DNA of 64,000 bases, from NCBI GenBank assembly GCA_964351855.1, contig CAYGQD010000009.1, forward strand, positions 1-64,000. Direction: 5' to 3'. Position 1 is the stretch's first letter. The number at the start of each line of letters is the position of its first letter. Under the pieces are notes generated by a model, which had not been told where the DNA came from, made no database searches, and saw nothing but the letters and a program-made list of their open reading frames with translations. A program made the position numbers and the translations under genes. Positions 58,875 to 64,000 of this stretch are shown here, in pieces. Source of the DNA: JBCDHN01 sp964351855. GTDB lineage: Bacteria; Verrucomicrobiota; Verrucomicrobiia; Verrucomicrobiales; DEV007.

Positions 58875-61469
58875 CTACGAACTCTCCGTCCGCGTCCGCT
58901 GGACGAGATCGCTTTTCAGAATCGCGCTGATGATGCTGCTGTAAGTTCCGCCTTTGCCCTTGGCTTCGCGATGAAGCTGGGAGGCGATCGGTGCATCTTG
59001 CGGCGCGAGGGGGCGACCGAGGGCAAATTGGGCGAGTTTCCAGGTCAGACTTTCGGCCACGCGATCACTCTTCGAAAGCAATTCCATGAGTTCGGCGGAC
59101 GTTTCGTAGCTGATCGCTTTTTCCGTTCCGGGAATGAGGATTTCTCCATCTTCCCGTAGTCGATTTCCGTGCGAGTCCCGGTCGTGGAAGGCGCCGATAC
59201 CATCAAATTTTTCCAGACCAAAGGCGAGCGGCTCGAAGCGGGAATGGCAGCCGCCACAATTCACGTTCGTAATCCGCTGCTCGGCGACGTCGCGATGCGT
59301 CAGACCGGCTTTCGTCGGAACTGGAGTCACGTTGAGACCGGGCGGCGGCTCTTAGACACTGCCGCGCAAGAGATCGTGAAGCACGAAAAGACCGCGAGCG
59401 ACCATCGACGCTTCATCGCCACCGATCGTCAGAACGCTTCCTTGAGTCAGTAAGCCGCCACGGGCCGGAAAGGAAGCCAACTCGTAGCGCTCCAGGCCGT
59501 CGCCCTTCGGCGGGAGACCATAGTGTTGAGCCAATCGTGGCGTCGCGAAGGTTACCTGCGCGCTCAGCAGATCTGCCATCGGCCGGTTCTGCTTCCAGAC
59601 CACCTCTTCAAAGAAAGCGAGGGTTTCCGCGCGCATGTCATCAGCCAGTTCCGGGGTCCAGTTGGGAAACTTGTTCGGGTTAGGCCGCAAATTTTCCAGT
59701 CGCCCCAGATCGAGCCACTCCGCCGCGAATTGGCGCGAACGCTGAATCGTCCGTGGATCCCGCAACATCCGGTGGAGTTGCTCATCGAATTTCGATGAGT
59801 CCGTTAGGTGTCCGGCATCAGCGGCCTTCAAGAGCGCTTCATCGGGAGGTCCACCCCACAGGATATAGCTCATCCGCGAAGCTAGCTCAAAATTCCCCAC
59901 CGGCCAGGATCCACCGTCGCCGCGCTGTTTCTCGATCCGATAGACGAATCGAGGCGACTGGAGCATCGCCATAATGACATAACGCATCGCCTCGTCGAAG
60001 TCGCCTCCGGTCGCGGAAACGGTCGTGGAAATGCCCCGCAGCGCGTTGATCTCATAGGCGTCGAGCGGACCCCTGAGGACGAATTTTCCCATGTCTTCAA
60101 GCAGAGCACGAACCGGTTTATCCTCGATGCTGCGACTCCGAGTGAAACGGGAGACAAACTTCGGCACGTCCATCCGGTCGAGAATGATTTCCGCGAGGCG
60201 ACCATAGGCATCGACGTGTTTGAGGTCGATGTTGAGGTTGTAGGCGGTGTTGCTGAATCCGTCGGCTCGCAGATCTGGGGGGAGCAACTCTCGGGCTTCC
60301 TTGCCGATATCAACGCCGACGGTCGCCCGCACCGTTTCGATGTATTCGTCGATCGTGAGCCGCTGCACCCAAGTCTGTTGGGCTTTGCCCGCGTGGGCGT
60401 AGATGGCGGGATCGATCGTCTCCGTCGGCCAGGGAGCCCCCAGCTCAATCCATTTCTTGAGGGCTTCCTTTTCCTCTGATGCCAGCGGTTCGCGATCTTC
60501 CGGCATCTCATCGTGAAAGACCTGGTCCCAGAGCTTGCTCTCCTCCGGCTTGCCCGGAACGATCACCGACCCGCTTTTGCCGCCGGTCATGGCGAGCGAC
60601 TTGCGCGAGAGATCCAGTTTGCCCTTCTGGATCGCGGCGTCGTGGCATTCCAAGCAGTGCTGGGAAAACAGTGGGGCGATCTTGGTTTCAAAGAGGTGAT
60701 CTCCCTCGGTTTTGGCGCGTTCGGCCAATTGCGCGGCGCTGAGTTTGCCGTCCGGACCGGCTTCGAATTGGGTGGCAATTTCGCCGGGATTGAGATCGCG
60801 GTTGTAGATGGCAACGCGATGAAAGGTTCCCTGCCAGGGGCGATCTTTCGTCAATTCATTGGCGAGGGCCAATTGGAAATCGTCATCCCAGTTTTTTGGC
60901 TCCCCGGGAACCTGTGAATCTGAATTCGGCTTCCCGTTGAGGTAGACGCGAGCCCTGCCGCTGCGGTCCCTGGTGTAGACCACGTGGGTGAGACGGGTCT
61001 CAACGGTTTTCGAGCGCGAGGCCAGCCCGGGCATGCCGTTGCGGTCAGTGCGCGTCGTCCGGAACCGCACATCGTAGCGGTCGCGTTCCTGACCGAGGGT
61101 GAAGTTGCGCGCGCTGGTGCTGCCGGAAAAGGTGAGAATTCGGGCGGGGCCTTCCTGCTTCAAGTTTCCGGGCTCGATCCAGGCCGCGAGGGTGATCGCG
61201 CCCGATTGTTCGATCGCTTCGATCAGCTTCGTGGGCCGCTTTTCACTGCGAATCAAGGTCTTGCCGGTAACGCGCAATGATCCTGCCGAACGGGTGACCG
61301 CCTTGGGATCTTCGATCCGGAGATGAATCGGCTCGCCGACGCCGGACCGATCTTCGACCCGGTTTCCCTCGGTCTCGGTAAAGTCATAGAGCACCACGAG
61401 GCCGGGTTCGGCAACCAGGCCCAGGGTGGTAACTATCCAGGTAAAGAAGATCGGGCGAATCAGATTCAT
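58875..61469 (-). pseudogene. LamG-cytochrome DUF1592/DUF1588/DUF1585 protein with an in-frame stop
   Basis: Two segments in the same frame make one 860-residue-class protein. From ATG 61469: signal peptide (IFFTWIVTTLGLVA), LamG-like domain (about 25-230), PSCyt1 haem site CLECH with GKLDLSRKSL, DUF1587 (RLTIDEYIETVRATVGVDIG), DUF1592 (MSYILWGGPPDEALL) and DUF1588 (GGLLTQGSVLTIGGDEASMV). The frame then meets TAA at 59352-59354 (GSV-stop-EPPPGLN) and continues through the DUF1585 part with haem site NCGGCHSRFEPLAFGLEKFD to 58875. A single base change (AAA to TAA) could create the stop. No DUF1552 partner is adjacent. Nonsense mutation, readthrough and sequence error are alternatives. Confidence 0.85.
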
Positions 61470-61579
61470 AGCGTCTTTCTCTTTGCTATGTCGGCGATGC
61501 CGGATTGTCACGACTCAAAATTGCGGGAAACGTTTTGCTCGTGCGAACGGCTCTGGAATGCGACACGTATCTCCACGCA

Positions 61580-62458
61580 ATGAAGATCGGAATCACAGGA
61601 ATCAGCGGCTACATCGGCTCCCACCTCGCCACGCGTTGCCGCGAAGCCGGGCATGAGGTCATCGGCTACTCTCGCTCGAATCAATCGGGAATGCGGAAGC
61701 TGGAGAACGGCGTGGGAGATTTCAGCGGGCTCGATGCGCTGGTGCTGCTGGGCCATGAACCCATTTTTGGCGTCTGGACGCCGCAGAAGGCGAAGCGGGT
61801 TTGGGATAGCCGGGTCGATGTGACGAGGCGAATTCGCGAACGCCTCGCCGAACTGGAACCCGAGGATCGGCCGCGCGTCCTCGTTTCCTCCTCCGGCATC
61901 GCTTATTATGGGGATCGAGGAGACGAGCAACTGCCGGAAGACGCCAGCAAGGGTGAGAGCGAATACTTTTCGGATTTGGTCGAAGCGTGGGAAGCGGAAG
62001 TGACCCGGGCGAGTGATCTGGGGATTCGACCGGTCTGTGCCCGAATCGGCGTCGTGTTAGGGGAGGGGAGTCCAGCCTGCGCGATGTTCGCCAAGGTGTT
62101 TGGGCTGGGATTGGGCGGTAAACTGGGCAGCGGTCAACAGTGGTTCAGCTGGATCGCAACGCCGGACCTGGTAACGATGCTAGAGACCGCCATCACCGAC
62201 GAAAGTCTCACTGGCCCAGTCAACTTCGTCAGCCCTAGTCCAGTTCGGAATCTCGAAATGACGCGGGAAATCGGCAACGCCCTGAATCGCCCCACCCTCA
62301 TCCCCGCTCCTGCTTTCGGCGTAAAGCTCGCGTTTCGTGAACTCTCCCAAGCGCTGCTCTACAGCCAACGGGTCGAGCCGAAAATTTGGAAAGAGCGAGG
62401 TTTCGAATGGCAGGTCCCGACGATCGATTCCGCGTTCGAGGTAGCTTTCAAGAGCTAG
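61580..62458 (+). CDS. TIGR01777-family NAD-dependent epimerase-like protein
   Basis: A 292-residue SDR-type protein (YfcH/SDR39U1 family). The Rossmann motif GITGISGYIGSHLATRC, the SSSGIAYYGDRGD segment with Tyr of the active-site region, and the C-terminal PAPAFGVKLAFRELSQALL are characteristic. Function in the family is unclear. The ATG at 61580 gives the canonical start. It overlaps gcvH by four bases tail to tail. Confidence 0.88.
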   Translation: MKIGITGISGYIGSHLATRCREAGHEVIGYSRSNQSGMRKLENGVGDFSGLDALVLLGHEPIFGVWTPQKAKRVWDSRVDVTRRIRERLAELEPEDRPRVLVSSSGIAYYGDRGDEQLPEDASKGESEYFSDLVEAWEAEVTRASDLGIRPVCARIGVVLGEGSPACAMFAKVFGLGLGGKLGSGQQWFSWIATPDLVTMLETAITDESLTGPVNFVSPSPVRNLEMTREIGNALNRPTLIPAPAFGVKLAFRELSQALLYSQRVEPKIWKERGFEWQVPTIDSAFEVAFKS

Positions 62459-62832
62459 CCGATGTGAACGCAGTAGGACGCTACGTCCATCAAATCATCG
62501 AGCGCTTCCGGGCCGCTCACCTTCACTTTGAAGAGCCAACCGTTACCATAGGGATCGGTGTTCACATTGGCGGGGTTTTCTCCGGTGTCTTGATTCACTT
62601 CGACGATTTCTCCGGCCACCGGTGAGTAGATGTCGCTCGCGGATTTGACGGATTCGATCACGGCGACGTCTTCTCCTGCATCCACCACTCGGCCCACTTC
62701 TGGTAACTCCAGGTAAACGATGTCCGTGAGTTCGGATTGAGCGTGGTCGGTGATCCCAACGGTTACGACGTCGTTTTCGAGGCGGGCCCACTCGTGGGAA
62801 GTCGCGTATTTGAGTTCATCGGGAACATTCAT
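62455..62832 (-). CDS. gcvH: Glycine cleavage system H protein
   Basis: A 125-residue lipoyl carrier of the glycine cleavage complex. The lipoylated lysine is in VIESVKSASDIYSPVAGEI, with SHEWARLENDVVTVGITDHA at the start and GWLFKVKVSGPEALDDLMD at the end. No gcvT or gcvP is next to it; the lpdA gene at 41672 could supply the shared L protein. Confidence 0.95.
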   Translation of the reverse strand: MNVPDELKYATSHEWARLENDVVTVGITDHAQSELTDIVYLELPEVGRVVDAGEDVAVIESVKSASDIYSPVAGEIVEVNQDTGENPANVNTDPYGNGWLFKVKVSGPEALDDLMDVASYCVHIG

Positions 62833-62932
62833 GGGGGAGAGAGTGAATCGGGAATGGGCGGAATTCAAATCGAACCTATCAAGCCCACGAAAGGGAAATC
62901 ATCCTTCAATCTTGCGCTAAAACACCAAAAAT

Positions 62933-62954
62933 AGCTAAAAGCGTTGTTTTAGCT
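62933..62954. promoter_or_regulatory. Palindrome before the unknown gene at 62988
   Basis: AGCTAAAA-GCGTTG-TTTTAGCT is a perfect 8-bp inverted repeat 33 bases before the start codon. A related CGCTAAAACACC lies about 20 bases upstream. It is a likely operator. Confidence 0.55.
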
Positions 62955-62987
62955 TGAGTTTACCGCTAAGCAGGCAATTATAGCGCC

Positions 62988-63728
62988 ATGAAAGAACGTA
63001 GCCCCCGATTCCCCTTCACTCCTTTGGCCGAGGCCTTGGAACACCTGAACCAACTTCAAGCCGCCACTTCCGAGCCGCCCCTGAGTCTCGAAGCCGCCAT
63101 CACCGCCCTCGGCTATTCCGGTCCGAACGGAGCCGCCGTCAAGGTGCTCGCCGCCATGGCCGGTTATGGATTGATCAACAAACGCAAAAACGAGGTCGAG
63201 CTGACCGCGACTGGCCGAGCGATCCTGGAAGCGCCGGAGAGCGACCCCGAAGCCCGACTCCAACTACTCCGCCAAGCGGCCTTATCCCCGCCGATGTTTC
63301 TCCGAATCTGGCGCCGCGCCCGTCACCTCAATCGCGAAGACCTGGAGAAGCGCCTGCTCGAACGCGGATTTACCGATGGTGGTGCGAAACGCGCCAGTGA
63401 AGTCTACAGCGCGAACTCCGAACTGGCCCAATTGAAGGAGTTAGACATGGAACCGGACTTGCCGGAAGTCGCTCGTCGCCGCGCTCAAAAACGCCGCCGC
63501 GATCGCCGCATGGAACAGCGTTGGGCTTCCGGAGAGCTTCAGTCTGCTTCCCCGCCAACGCCGCAACCCCCGGTTCTCACCCTACCGCTCAGCAAAGGAA
63601 ATGTCCGCATTCCGACCGGACTCTCTCAGGAAGACTTCGAGCTGCTGGTCCGCTCTCTTCATCTCTGGAAGCCCCGCCTCATCGAAGGCTTTGAGCCGAA
63701 GGTGGAGTCGGAAGGAACGATTGTCTGA
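62988..63728 (+). CDS. Winged-helix-like DNA-binding protein, unknown
   Basis: A 246-residue protein. Residues about 30-80 (LSLEAAITALGYSGPNGAAV, LINKRKNEVELTATGRAI) fit a winged helix-turn-helix. A helical middle is rich in Arg/Lys (ARRRAQKRRRDRRMEQRW), followed by a proline linker and a C-terminal LPLSKGNVRIPTGLSQEDFE segment. The palindrome upstream suggests autoregulation. No family recognised. Confidence 0.6.
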   Translation: MKERSPRFPFTPLAEALEHLNQLQAATSEPPLSLEAAITALGYSGPNGAAVKVLAAMAGYGLINKRKNEVELTATGRAILEAPESDPEARLQLLRQAALSPPMFLRIWRRARHLNREDLEKRLLERGFTDGGAKRASEVYSANSELAQLKELDMEPDLPEVARRRAQKRRRDRRMEQRWASGELQSASPPTPQPPVLTLPLSKGNVRIPTGLSQEDFELLVRSLHLWKPRLIEGFEPKVESEGTIV

Positions 63729-63739
63729 TCCTCTAAGCC

Positions 63740-64000
63740 CTAACCGATCCACCGAAACTCCACCGGAATCTCAATGTCCGGATGGAGGCTTTGGTGGACG
63801 GGGCAGGTCATGGCGGCTTTTTCGAGCGCTTTGGCTCGGGAATGATCTGCGGGGAGGGGCACCTCAATCTCCACTTCCAGCCTGGCGATCCGGCGCGGCG
63901 GCTCCGTCGTCATGATCTTGCGGACTTTGGCCGTCATTCCGGTGAGGTCGATCTCGTGCTGCTGCGCGTAAATTCCCATGACGGTCTGCATACAACTCCC
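63740..64000 (-). CDS. OsmC-family protein, truncated by the window end
   Basis: The C-terminal part of an OsmC/Ohr-fold protein, which reduces organic hydroperoxides or binds related ligands. It shows the GSCMQTVMGIYA segment with the family Cys next to the helix, LTGMTAKVRKIMT, RRIARLEVEIEVPLP and MTCPVHQSLHPDIEIPVEFRWIG with the second Cys. The start lies beyond the window; the ATG at 63991 is internal to the conserved core. Confidence 0.82.
   Translation of the reverse strand, partial: GSCMQTVMGIYAQQHEIDLTGMTAKVRKIMTTEPPRRIARLEVEIEVPLPADHSRAKALEKAAMTCPVHQSLHPDIEIPVEFRWIG

Noticed and set aside
1..64000. tRNA or rRNA genes
   Set aside because: No cloverleaf-consistent GTTCGANNC arms with matching acceptor stems or rRNA signatures were seen; this was judged by eye only.

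Overview
The window looks like a chromosomal segment of a Verrucomicrobiota bacterium (inference). Supporting signs are a Planctomycetes/Verrucomicrobia-type DUF1592/DUF1588 cytochrome protein with LamG-like domain, a lone c-type lipoprotein of the same surroundings, a secretin-accessory-like protein with a duplicated domain, an EF-hand secreted protein, many starts without a Shine-Dalgarno sequence, and closely packed single-gene or two-gene units. Four perfect parS palindromes (TGTTCCACGTGGAACA) at 10143, 10810, 12886 and 34372 suggest the segment lies in the ParB-loaded, origin-proximal part of the chromosome. No rRNA, tRNA, CRISPR array, transposase or prophage was seen.

Layout. 1-5.7 kb: nadC, a class A penicillin-binding protein, an isoprenylcysteine-methyltransferase-like membrane protein, a GYF/RDD membrane protein and a lone LolD/MacB-type ABC ATPase. 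5.8-9.5 kb: accessory cluster with hipBA under a 28-bp tandem-repeat array, an unknown gene, a frameshifted PycTM/DUF5706-like membrane effector and a small membrane protein. 9.5-14.7 kb: HAD phosphatase, membrane protein, Fic-fold protein with altered motif, ribD and a PilC/GspF protein. 14.8-21.5 kb: repeat-controlled AAA ATPase, recA, glycine-zipper lipoprotein, DUF2809 protein and alaS. 21.8-25.5 kb: a translationally coupled pair, a CHAT-like protein lacking its catalytic dyad fused to a transglutaminase-like domain, and an alpha/beta hydrolase. 25.5-32.3 kb: VOC protein, manC, small membrane protein, a DUF6940-like gene broken by a 129-bp internal inversion, sprT-like, cysE, HU/IHF, rnhC, mutY. 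32.3-34.5 kb: second AAA ATPase, bracketed by near-identical repeats, then an EgtD-like methyltransferase. 34.5-46.7 kb: duplicated-domain secreted protein, pseudouridine synthase, cytochrome lipoprotein, ParE-type toxin-antitoxin pair, glycosyltransferase, LuxR regulator, lpdA, unknown membrane protein, PIN-TRAM protein, M20 peptidase. 46.9-54.4 kb: a 2495-residue LamG/lectin/malectin/coiled-coil protein. 54.5-64 kb: zwf-opcA, EF-hand protein, secreted CxxC protein, DUF1592 cytochrome gene with an in-frame stop, TIGR01777 epimerase, gcvH, winged-helix-like protein and a partial OsmC gene.

Three genes are interrupted in ways that are each exactly repairable: one nucleotide in an A5 run (PycTM-like), one nonsense codon (DUF1592) and one 129-bp inversion (DUF6940-like). 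Accessory genes repeatedly carry conspicuous repeats or palindromes directly before their starts, and a dispersed GTTGC / CCCCGTA element occupies at least four intergenic regions. The most system-like novelty candidates are the pseudo-CHAT/transglutaminase plus hydrolase operon, the hipBA/PycTM cluster, the repeat-flanked ATPase cassette and the giant lectin-like protein.
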